DNA of 64,000 nt. Source: Pomphorhynchus laevis. Taxonomy: Eukaryota > Acanthocephala > Palaeacanthocephala > Echinorhynchida > Pomphorhynchidae. Made by a program: the position numbers and the translations under genes. Positions 34,561 through 44,287 of this stretch are shown piece after piece. The notes beneath the pieces are model-generated. The model searched no databases, was not told the DNA's origin, and saw nothing but the letters and a program-made list of their open reading frames with translations. The stretch covers positions 62,001 through 126,000 of the forward strand of contig WNNJ02001290.1 of NCBI GenBank assembly GCA_012934845.2, given 5' to 3'. Within the stretch, counting starts at the first letter, position 1, and the number at the start of each line of letters is the position of its first letter.

Positions 34561-34834
34561 TATTACCAAGTCGTTTATGACAAAGTTGATTTGTGTTTTG
34601 CTCTGGTACAGTAATTGCTAGTCTAATTTTCTGTAAATGAATTATCAGAGAAGTTACAGAAGGTGCAATATTAAAAATACCTGATGTTGATCTTTTTTAA
34701 CTTAGAACAGTATCAATACACACTAGTTTCTGATCCACTGCTACTTTCATTTCTATAGCTACTGATATATAAATACCATCCATATCCTCATACAACTCCG
34801 CATTCTTCTCGTAACTTTTCGTCTCATCGCTGTC

Positions 34835-35115
34835 GGCTTCCATCGTTCATCAACCTCCCTTTCTTAGACTACACTCGTCCCACCTCTCTATCGCTGCGTT
34901 CCCGTAATTCTCTCTTACCCTACGTTCCCAATTACTCTAACAACTACGGTCTCCGATCCTCTCTCGTCGCCTCCACACTCGCCTTGAATCAGCTCCCACT
35001 CGACGTCCGCTGTGCACCCTCATTAATACCGCCTCCGTACCCACTTCCTCGATTAAAATTTTTGTTCTTTTTGTAGTCATGTAAGCGTGCGCCGGCACGC
35101 ATTTGCAACGTAAAA
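34835..35115 (+). mobile_element. L2-type LINE 3' fragment
   Basis: The plus strand encodes FLDYTRPTSLSLRSRNSLLP followed by VPNYSNNYGLRSSLVAS, matching the last 70 residues of the L2 ORF2. It then has the 3' UTR with hairpin GCGTGC-GCCG-GCACGC (35085-35100), GCATTTGCAACG and an A-rich tail. The copy differs from the 13-17 kb element in many codons but keeps the hairpin. Confidence 0.75.
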
Positions 35116-35522
35116 AAAATAACCTTTTTTGAAATAAATCAATGTTTATTGATCCTACTTCTAAATTAATTAAAGGATGTAATATGTTTGAATGAAATTA
35201 TCAAATTTTTTGATCTATTTACAGTAGTTATGGTCGGAATTTTCAACCGTACAATTTGGAAAGTGAATGCTAATATGATTATGAATTAAATGCACACACA
35301 GCGTTCAAATTGATTATAAAATTGAAACAAATAAGATTGAACTTATTCAATTTGAATGAACATGTGTAAATAAAATTTCAATAAATTGAAATAAATTGTG
35401 ATATTGCAAAATATTCCATTTTTGCATCTTTTTAAGAACGTTTTTCCAGATTATCATGGTGTATTCTGCGAACACTTTTAAAATTAATCTAGAACATTCA
35501 GTATTTTGGTTTTAGTTTTACC

Positions 35523-35918
35523 ATGCAAGGGCCTACTCGTGCGGTTCAATCTGAGTTGACAAATCTAAAATCTATTCAACAATCAATTGCTAAAACGAAG
35601 AGTCAATTAGAAAGAATCACTTCAGAGCTTACAGAACAGAATATACTAGCCGACGAATTTCAAATCATTAGAAAATCTTATGGTCCGTCTGGAACCATTT
35701 CAAAATCCACTAGTGGTCTTGAAAGAGATCTTTCAGACGAGCGTATCTACAAACTTGTTGGGCCAGTCTTAACTGAAATTTCTTTTGACGATGCGAACTC
35801 TGCAACACTAAGACGAATTAAAATACTTATTGATGAACAAAGTCGGCTTCAGGAACTTTTGAAAGACTCCTCAAATAAATATGATTTGACGATAGATAAA
35901 TTGAGTAAAAGTCTCTAA
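35523..35918 (+). CDS. PFDN6: Prefoldin subunit 6 (beta-type)
   Basis: A 131-residue beta-type prefoldin subunit, close to the usual length of about 125-130. Prefoldin is a cytosolic hexamer that passes unfolded actin and tubulin to the CCT chaperonin. The layout fits the family: an N-terminal coiled coil (about residues 8-45) with LTEQNILADEF, the central hairpin region with the signature IYKLVGPVL (about 76-84), and a C-terminal coiled coil (about 98-128). The ATG at 35523 is in the context TTTTACCATGC and no intron is needed. It stands between an L2 fragment and a large repeat block, with no neighbour close enough to suggest shared control. Confidence 0.85.
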   Translation: MQGPTRAVQSELTNLKSIQQSIAKTKSQLERITSELTEQNILADEFQIIRKSYGPSGTISKSTSGLERDLSDERIYKLVGPVLTEISFDDANSATLRRIKILIDEQSRLQELLKDSSNKYDLTIDKLSKSL

Positions 35919-35919
35919 A

Positions 35920-37425
35920 CACCTCATTGTATCATTAGATAAATTTATTTCATCATCCTGTAATAGTTTTGAAAATATTGTCTAAGATTTCTCTCAAGTA
36001 GCCAATGTTTTAACGATCAGCTATTTGGGGAAAATATTTTGTAGCTCTCCTAATTTTACGTCAAATATTTACTGATGCAATTAATCAAACTGAATAGCGA
36101 AACATTTTTAAATCAATCCCTTGTTTTATATAACAGAGTCCAGCGTTATAATGGTATCCAGTTAAACCACTACTCGAAATAAAAATATTATAGTAAAATG
36201 TTCCAGCAAGCATTTTCAAACTGCTTGTAATAATGTTTAAATATTATTTAAGTACTAATATTAACACATAATATTATGTAATATTATGATATTACGATGA
36301 TTTCATAATATCATAATAGTAAGATGCAATTGTAGAATTTTTAAATATATGTGAGGGATTTATAATTATTTTTATTAGAGGTCTTTGGTAAATTGTTTTT
36401 AATAGTTAATAAATAATTTTTATTTTGGCACTCATTCAACTCATTAAGAATTTTTGAATGCAACGTACTTTGAATTCGCATTTCAAAATATAATTTGATG
36501 TATCTACATGGATCTATGCCACATGGAAATGGTGTGACTGTGTATTTTTGAAGAACAACAAAATTACACGTCAAGGTAGCAGGTAATTAAAAACTCATAT
36601 TTTCACTTATTCAGGTTGCTCACACTTAACAACATAACTACGCGATTATATCAGTTTTATTTTGCAGACGTTAAATGCAGCAACTTTATGCTTGCGGTCC
36701 AAATGGGATAAGTTTCAGTAAAAACGTTCAAAACCATATTTTTTCTTATGTTATCACCTTAAAAATATCATATGTTGTATTTATAATTATTTTTGTTGTA
36801 TTCTTAAATCAAAAATTGAAGTACAAAAGAAAATAATCAGTTGACGATGCAACAGAAATTTGTAGGTCAATATCTCCTAGTAAAATACAGCTCAATACGG
36901 TACCGTATTCTCTTAAATATGAAAAAACGAATGCTAATCTAAAACACAAGGTTTTAAAAAATGACGATATTTTTAAATAATTACGTTATTTTAGAGAAAA
37001 TCACGCAGAAAAATTAGAAAGGTAAAAGCCAAAATTCAAAAGGTAAGAAAAATTTTTAATGGTCGATTTCTTTAATTAAAGGATATTTTCATTGATCGTT
37101 GGAAGTTTGAATCGCCAAACATAGTAACTACCCGTGTATATACATCATTTAGAAAATGTATCAGTAAATCGTCGTTTACGGTTTGTCAGTGTTGTTTAAA
37201 CCCTTGTTTGATGTAAAACAAGTTTGTGACTTATATCACAATCTTAACATAGAATTCCATATTAATATGAAGCCTATACGCAGATTAGTCTTCGGTTTAA
37301 CGAAATTCAATAACCGCGAATACTCATGTAGTATGTTACAAATGTAGGTTCTATTTTGTTTTGAGTCAGGCATATTCGGCATATTTATACACTATATATG
37401 GATTTATATTTATATAGATTTATAC
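35920..37425. other. AT-rich intergenic DNA
   Basis: No gene was recognised. Near 36260-36315 the phrase ATAATATTATG recurs in palindromic form. The 77-residue minus frame at 36341-36574 has no known motif. Confidence 0.4.
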
Positions 37426-38452
37426 ACTATGTATGTAATACATGCATATTAATACATACATATTTATACACTATAAACTTGGTCTTAAAACGTTTTATTT
37501 AATATTCTCATTATTTAGACTTTTCTTATTATATTAGCCGTCATAAAATAAACCATTTTCAAAATTTAATCACAAAAAATTATACAATTCTTGGCTAATT
37601 TTTCCGTTCTGATTGATGTTAAAACATGATTCGAGAAACTTTAATATATTTTATTAATCCGTGTTGTTCTTGATTTGTAGTAATTTCTTTTTTCGCAGTT
37701 GATACACTGGTTGACTTGTGTATAAGCCGATATTGCATGACTGCAAGCTGCAAACCGAACTTTACTTATTAGGTTTTGTTAAAATATTTTTTGAAAAACC
37801 TGTGATAATAGTTTTAAATGTTTTCCTGCTTTGTGCACTTCATTGAGCTTTGCAATATCGCGTTGGGCCATATTATTATGAATAGAATAATCATACGTTA
37901 TCAACGATTGAATTTCCGCATCCTTCAGTATTTCAAACTGTGTAAAAGTAGAACCTAAGTGCTTTAATCGCCGTAAAAAATTAAACGAGAAACTGCTTTC
38001 CTCTCAGCACGATCTACATAACATTCCACGACAAGTTTGATCTAAAGGTCATATCTAATATTTTTAGTTATTTTGGACTGTTCATGACGCAGTCATTTAC
38101 CTTGCAAAAATAAAAATCTTTAAGGCCAAAATTGTATGGTTTTAGTTACATTACCCTGCATATTTAGTATAATATGTTTGAGCTTGTCATAAATTACATG
38201 TTTTAATTACAACATTTAAAAAGAGGAAAATATGTTTAAAGAGGAAAGATATGTATTCTTAGCATATGTATTAATAAATATTAACAATACAACTATTAAC
38301 ATATGAATTATTAAATGTATTAGTAATACATATATGTATTATTAATATGTATTGTTAGTAATAATGCATTAGGCTCGTGTCTAGTGCACACGAAAACCCC
38401 TCGAAAGTACATGATAGGTCTAAGCAGTTTGCATTGTAGCTGCTACTCTTTT
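37426..38452. repeat. 1,027-bp direct repeat, left copy
   Basis: This block is repeated at 40415-41441 with a constant offset of 2,989 and, in my reading, one mismatch (T at 38430, C at 41419). It ends exactly where the Family A LINE starts. It encodes no protein. An older, clearly diverged relative of its part at 37983-38150 lies at about 41845-42000. Confidence 0.9.
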
Positions 38453-40414
38453 AAGCAACGATACTCTTCTAAGCAACGATACGTTGCTTAGAAGAAGGTT
38501 TCACTTTGACCCTATTAGAGTGGCCTTCTTTCAGGCAGCTATCCAACTCTTCCCCTGAATTGGAATTGAGAGTTTGACCGAATTTAACTCCTACCTCTCA
38601 TCGCAAGCTACCGCGATCCTTTCGACTACCTATAAAGGTAGAATATACAATCCTATTCCAACAAAGCTCAAGGTTCTAGCTAAAATGTTACACCTTCCCA
38701 ATCTCTCTATTTCCGCCAGACATATCCTCTCGAATGAATATTGGAGCTCTAGATATAGGCTCCAGCTGAGCAGGGATAGGGCAAGCATTGCTCGCCTAAA
38801 CCCTTCTCAGGCTTCCTTCTGGAAGATATTCAAGAAGGAGAAGTTTGTTTGCTGGAAGGATAGAGCCTTGGTTTGGATTGGTAGCATAGGCCTTGACAAA
38901 GTTTTAGAGGAGTCACTTTCCTTACATAATTATGGAGCCACTCAATCTCCCCAACCAATCCCGCCTTGGTGTGACTTCAGGAGTAGGGACTTATCTGTTA
39001 CAGATAACCTTAACCCATTGGGACCACTCCCGGGCACCTCCAAATCCCACGCGCCACTCACCACTCGTGTCTGTCAGCTTTTGACATACAGTCAGAGAAA
39101 GGAGGTCGCTATCACAATGCTACTAGCCTCCCCGTCTGACATAGCGGACATCAACATCAGCCGTCGAGTTTTTTTTACCTAAAAAGAGATTAATCACTTG
39201 TCCTAAAGATCTGCGGCCCATCTCGATTCAAAACGCCCTCATATCCATCTACGAAAAAGCGCTTGCGCGTAGAATCCGCGTTCATTTATGTAGGCGTAAT
39301 TTGATCCCACCGAGTTTTCATGGGTTTGTCAAAGGGCGCTCGGTCCATTCAGCAATTGGTGAAGTGCATCAGTTTTGTCAGAATAATAGTCATCAGCTTG
39401 CTGTGGCTGTTTTTCTTGATTTTTCAGCTGCATTTGACCGGATCTCCATTCCCTTCGTTATCTCCTCTCTCAGGTCCCTCGGGTTGCCTGCGAGAATTGT
39501 TAACAGGGTGGAGATATTGCTGTACACCAAGCGGTTCTACTATGAAGACGACCCTGATGCGCGTCAGTTCTACCCTATTACGGGTGTACCTCAAGGATCC
39601 CCACTTTCTCCTATCTTATATCTTGCTGCATCCATTGTTCTATTCAAGAATTTTAAACGTGATCAACATCTAGTGGTATATGCTGATGATACCACAGCCT
39701 TGTTCTCTGGACGCAGGTGCAAAGATGTAATCTCTGACATCAGCCGTTTCTTTTTAAGATTAAAAGATCAGTTGCCCCCATCCAATCTTATTTTAAACTC
39801 CTCTAAATCACAGGTGGTTGTCTTTAATGGCGTTCCTGCCACCAAAAAGAAACTTAAGAGACTAGCACTCTCTGCACTCTCCTCCATTTTGCAGCATCAA
39901 CCACTCCCCATCTTCACGAGTCGAGTAAAATATCTGGGGTTCACCGTTACGGTGAATTGGTCGGCGAAAGCTGACCTGGATAGACTTAAACGTATCCTGA
40001 ATAAAGCTAGGTGGGCTCTGAAACGGGCCCAGCATCTGTCACTGAATGGGATAACCCAAGTGCGCCTCTGGGGTACTTGGGCTATCTCGGGATTAGTCTT
40101 CTTCTCACGAGGACGTCCCCCAGAACAAAGACTAAGGTTTCTCAAGCTCCTCATCTCGAGATTACCAACCATAGTCCGCCTTGACTGGACCCTTAGGTGT
40201 GTGAGAGACCCCGAATGGTTCAGTCAGAGGGCGGCGCGCTGGTGTGGCCGAGGGGCTCAGATCCCTCAGGACCTGAGGTCGTGAGTATAAGTTGAAGATT
40301 TCAAAATACACGTCGTGAACAGCTTCTATTTAAAGTTTTCTTTTGCATGTTTTTGTTTCTTAAGTTTTTTTTATCAGTTATATAGTTATTAATAAAACCC
40401 TTACTTACTTACTT
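38453..40414 (+). mobile_element. Family A LINE, 5'-truncated, between 1-kb repeats
   Basis: The coding part starts in the middle of ORF2 (KVSL/FDPIRVA region, near 38490) and continues to the stop near 40282. A short 3' UTR with AATAAAACCC and a (TTAC)n tail ends at 40414. The 5' junction is odd. An 18-bp tandem repeat (38444-38461, 38462-38479) overlaps an inverted copy of the element's own first bases (CTTCTAAGCAACG at 38466-38478 against CGTTGCTTAGAAG at 38482-38494). The coding frame changes once, near a run of eight T at about 39168-39180. Both flanks are the 1,027-bp repeat. Confidence 0.9.
38490..40284 (+). pseudogene. Family A ORF2 fragment: RT and C-terminal region
   Basis: The left frame (38574-39182) covers the region between endonuclease and RT. 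The right frame (39301-40284) carries HGFVKGRSVHSAIGEVHQF, FLDFSAAFDRISIPF, GVPQGSPLSPILYL, the intact VYADDTTALF and the C-terminal YLGFTVTVNWSAKADL through TWAISGLVFFSRGRPPEQ. It is closely related to the 44-48 kb copy. The endonuclease is missing. Confidence 0.85.
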
Positions 40415-41441
40415 ACTATGTATGTAATACATGCATATTAATACATACATATTTATACACTATAAACTTGGTCTTAAAACGTTTTATTTAATATTCTCAT
40501 TATTTAGACTTTTCTTATTATATTAGCCGTCATAAAATAAACCATTTTCAAAATTTAATCACAAAAAATTATACAATTCTTGGCTAATTTTTCCGTTCTG
40601 ATTGATGTTAAAACATGATTCGAGAAACTTTAATATATTTTATTAATCCGTGTTGTTCTTGATTTGTAGTAATTTCTTTTTTCGCAGTTGATACACTGGT
40701 TGACTTGTGTATAAGCCGATATTGCATGACTGCAAGCTGCAAACCGAACTTTACTTATTAGGTTTTGTTAAAATATTTTTTGAAAAACCTGTGATAATAG
40801 TTTTAAATGTTTTCCTGCTTTGTGCACTTCATTGAGCTTTGCAATATCGCGTTGGGCCATATTATTATGAATAGAATAATCATACGTTATCAACGATTGA
40901 ATTTCCGCATCCTTCAGTATTTCAAACTGTGTAAAAGTAGAACCTAAGTGCTTTAATCGCCGTAAAAAATTAAACGAGAAACTGCTTTCCTCTCAGCACG
41001 ATCTACATAACATTCCACGACAAGTTTGATCTAAAGGTCATATCTAATATTTTTAGTTATTTTGGACTGTTCATGACGCAGTCATTTACCTTGCAAAAAT
41101 AAAAATCTTTAAGGCCAAAATTGTATGGTTTTAGTTACATTACCCTGCATATTTAGTATAATATGTTTGAGCTTGTCATAAATTACATGTTTTAATTACA
41201 ACATTTAAAAAGAGGAAAATATGTTTAAAGAGGAAAGATATGTATTCTTAGCATATGTATTAATAAATATTAACAATACAACTATTAACATATGAATTAT
41301 TAAATGTATTAGTAATACATATATGTATTATTAATATGTATTGTTAGTAATAATGCATTAGGCTCGTGTCTAGTGCACACGAAAACCCCTCGAAAGTACA
41401 TGATAGGTCTAAGCAGTTCGCATTGTAGCTGCTACTCTTTT
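40415..41441. repeat. 1,027-bp direct repeat, right copy
   Basis: This is the second copy of 37426-38452 and starts directly after the LINE tail. The sequence after its end (GCGTACAACTCC) would have followed the left copy's TACTCTTTT before the insertion. No coding content is seen. Confidence 0.9.
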
Positions 41442-41844
41442 GCGTACAACTCCTGTTTCGATATTTAGGTCGTCTACAAAGGGTTCAGTGTACATAACAG
41501 TACGATCGCTTTTGTATAACAACAAAACGCATATCTTCCCAGTAATTTGAGGTAAACAAATTTGTTGTCGAAGTTGACATTGTCCAGAGTCGTAAAAATC
41601 TTAGAGTTCAACTAGTCTCGTCTGCCAGTACACAATATATTGCTGCCCTTAGGTGGGCTTCCGACACAGAGACGTTCAGTCGTAATCCCGTTGACGAAGG
41701 CTTGCACCAATGACCTCTCAACCGAGTGCGTAAACATACAGTCCAAATTTGCGGTTCCTATCGTACTTAGCGAGATTGCTATACCAGCAACGCTTTTGAC
41801 AGTAAAACTAACCTGTCTTGCTATGGTCTAAACCCAGCTCACGT

Positions 41845-42000
41845 TCGAAAAACTGCTTTCCTTACAGCACGATCGACATTATATTCAACGACAAGTTTGA
41901 TCTAAAAGTAATACCTAATATTTTTAGTTATTTTGGACTGGTCATTCAGCTGGTCATTTACCCTGCTAAAATAAGAATCTTTAAGACAAAACTTATGATT
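41845..42000. repeat. Diverged third copy of part of the 1-kb repeat
   Basis: AACTGCTTTCCTTACAGCAC, GACAAGTTTGATCTAAAAG and TATTTTTAGTTATTTTGGAC correspond to 37988-38080 and 40977-41070, with clear divergence. A partial tandem relation therefore existed here before the recent 1-kb duplication. Confidence 0.65.
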
Positions 42001-42024
42001 TCAGACATGCTGATAAAAATGATG

Positions 42025-42115
42025 TAAGAAACTTGAAAATCCACTTTTTAAGATGTCGTATTTATTCCTCAGTCGCGAAATTAGAGTTTCTACAATTACT
42101 TTAGATATTTGTAAT
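42025..42115. repeat. Diverged repeat shared with 43989-44080
   Basis: AAATCCACTTTTTAAGATGT followed by ATTTATTCCTCAGTCG resembles AAATCCACGTTTTCAGATGT and ATTTCTTCATCAATGG at 44003-44040. The two copies lie on either side of the UQCRB gene. Their nature is unknown. Confidence 0.5.
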
Positions 42116-42468
42116 CGTTATATGCATATTTGCAGCAATAAGTGTTTGAACTAGCCAATTGAAAATTCTGATCGACTCTGTCGATTACCATAGTTTGCCG
42201 TATTATAATATTTTTACTTAATTTATTATACGAACATTATTTTTAAATAAAATCTATTAAGATAAACATTGTTTTATTGATTTAGCAATTGTGTTTTATT
42301 TTCAGTTTAAAAATAAAAAGTTATGTAATTTTTCAAATTAGTATTTCATCAGTATATTTTATATATTAACCTCAACAAAGATCAATTATGAAAACTTGTA
42401 AATCGTTAATTGATATAAAGTTAAATTAATATTGCTTATTGACTGCAAACGAGTCAATTTTATTGCAG

Positions 42469-42858
42469 ATGAACGAATTGATTGGACGCGCAACTGTTCA
42501 ATTTGGAAAAACCCAATTTACTAAGCCGTTCCACAGTCATCTGTCAAATACTAAACAATTACTTCGTAAAGGTTTCCTTTACAGTAGTCGTGATTATAAA
42601 GAGTACGGCTTACTTTATTATGATGTCGTTGGAGACACTCCTAAGATAGAAGAAGCCCTACGGCGACTCAGATACGCAGAACCAAATGTGTTCTTCGAAA
42701 GACAACATCGGATCAGCAGAGCAATCGATTGGCATATGAAACGATATAAACTTCCGAAAGAGCAATGGATTACGTACGAAGAAGACGTTCCATATTTAAA
42801 ACCTTTTTTACGAACAATAGACGATGAAGAAAACGACAAAGCTAAATATGATCCTTAA
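42469..42858 (+). CDS. UQCRB: Cytochrome b-c1 complex subunit 7 (14-kDa subunit)
   Basis: A 129-residue protein of the UQCRB/QCR7 family, a subunit of respiratory complex III in the mitochondrial inner membrane that contacts cytochrome b on the matrix side. Diagnostic stretches are YKEYGLLYYDV (about residues 45-55), IEEALRRL, the RISRAIDWHMKRYKLPKEQW segment and TYEEDVPYLKPFL. Animal homologues are about 110 residues long; this one has a longer N terminus. I chose the ATG at 42469. It is preceded by TTTTATTGCAG, which also looks like a splice acceptor, so an upstream exon is possible. AATAAA-type signals lie near 43014. Confidence 0.87.
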   Translation: MNELIGRATVQFGKTQFTKPFHSHLSNTKQLLRKGFLYSSRDYKEYGLLYYDVVGDTPKIEEALRRLRYAEPNVFFERQHRISRAIDWHMKRYKLPKEQWITYEEDVPYLKPFLRTIDDEENDKAKYDP

Positions 42859-42859
42859 A

Positions 42860-43370
42860 AATCATAGTTAGCACGTAGAGTTAATGCTATAGAACATGCT
42901 ATATTTTCTGCAAATTCAAATAGATATTTTATTTCTCAACTGTATTCTAACAGGTCCATGATTTGCACTTTGATATTAAAATATTTAATATTTATATATA
43001 TTTTATTTATATTAGAATAAATTAAGATTAATATATTTATTGTTATCTCCATGAGCTAATCTTCTCATTTTACTTTAATTACAAATACTTTCATATTTAT
43101 TTAAACGCTATAATGTATAAAAACAGATACGTTTAATTTAAATGGATGATATATTTATTCGCAAATTGTAAATATGTTTTCGCTAGTTATAAATGTGCAT
43201 GAAAATAAATCTCAAACTTATTGAATACTAATAATATTTAATGGCTTGTCAATATTTTAACAGAGAAAATTGATTGTCAAAAAAACTTCAAAGAGTATTT
43301 GTTATCAGTAAATTAAATTTTAATTTCAAATAACTTATAATTAAATCAGTATAATAAATTCTTATTTTAT
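42860..43370. other. 3' flank of UQCRB, AT-rich
   Basis: It probably contains the UQCRB 3' UTR (candidate polyadenylation signal near 43014). Nothing else was recognised. Confidence 0.4.
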
Positions 43371-43374
43371 TAAA

Positions 43375-43740
43375 TTGTCATGCGAAGTTGACCGTATACT
43401 CGTTTGGGATTTCACTTGCCTGAACTTTCTAGTCGCTAGTCATGTAACCATGCTGTGTCTTCTGCTAGCACTACTGAAAGCCCATGTGGAGCAGCTCAAA
43501 CGAACCAAGCACAGCTGCTTCGAGGATCGACAGTATTTGTTCGTCCCCATCGCCATTGAAACATTAGGCGCTGTCGACCCCCCAGCGCATCTGCATTTTT
43601 GAAGAAGCTTGGTTCGAGGTTGGGCGGACAACCGGAGATAAACGAGCATTCAGCTGGCTTATGCAACGAACTAGCGCAACCGTGCAACGGGGAATGGGAC
43701 ATCCTTTTGGAGTCGGCTGGAGATCCCTTTCTAGGTAACT
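43375..43740 (+). mobile_element. 3' fragment of a LINE with restriction-like endonuclease
   Basis: The plus strand reads VWDFTCLNFLVASHV, KRTKHSCFEDRQYLFVPIAIETLGAV (in two pieces) and, after a frame change near 43600, GDKRAFSWLMQRTSATVQRG. This order is the C-terminal part of the PD-(D/E)XK-like endonuclease of R2-type elements, where a Y-FVPIAVETLG phrase is followed by a QR-S-A-QRGN phrase. The equivalent part of the 58-kb element reads TAAVVETYGRWN and LFQRVSVALMRGN. Only about 360 bp remain. The opposing minus frames are shadows. Confidence 0.6.
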
Positions 43741-43744
43741 ACCT

Positions 43745-44087
43745 TCTTTGAATTTTTCTATGCATCAATTTGAATAATTAGAATTTATGTCGCTTTTTTG
43801 GAGATACATGACTTTTGGACTTTGAATTATGCATTTTGTAAATTACTTAGAAAGTATTTTTTACATGTAAATAAATTACTGAATTATAACAAAAAAATTA
43901 TTTTATTAAAATATCGAATTACCTTATAAAAAATGATTAATTTTATAAATATTTAATTACAAATAATTTAGTGAAAATTATATATAATTAAAGAATTTGG
44001 AAATCCACGTTTTCAGATGTTGTATTTCTTCATCAATGGGAATATTAGTTTCCATAATTACTTTGACGCATATCTGGAATATGACTA
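43745..44087. other. AT-rich DNA upstream of the full-length Family A insertion
   Basis: No gene was recognised. It includes the diverged repeat at 43989-44080, described with its partner at 42025-42115. Confidence 0.4.
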
Positions 44088-44157
44088 GAATTAACAATAT
44101 AGTTGTTGCATTTACGTTTATCACAATGCAAATAAAGATTTAAAGTTTTTACTTGTT
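44088..44157. repeat. 70-bp target-site duplication, left copy
   Basis: It is identical over 70 bp to 48066-48135 (constant offset 3,978), and the bases just outside differ on both sides. The pair directly brackets the Family A element at 44158-48065. Confidence 0.92.
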
Positions 44158-44287
44158 AACAATATAATAATAAGGAATTTCTTAAATAACTAACAACCAC
44201 TAAAAAATAACGAAAAGAGACATTAGAAAAAAACAAATGCAGTTCAAATAAGACAATTCATAATAGCATTTAGTCTTCATAATGATG

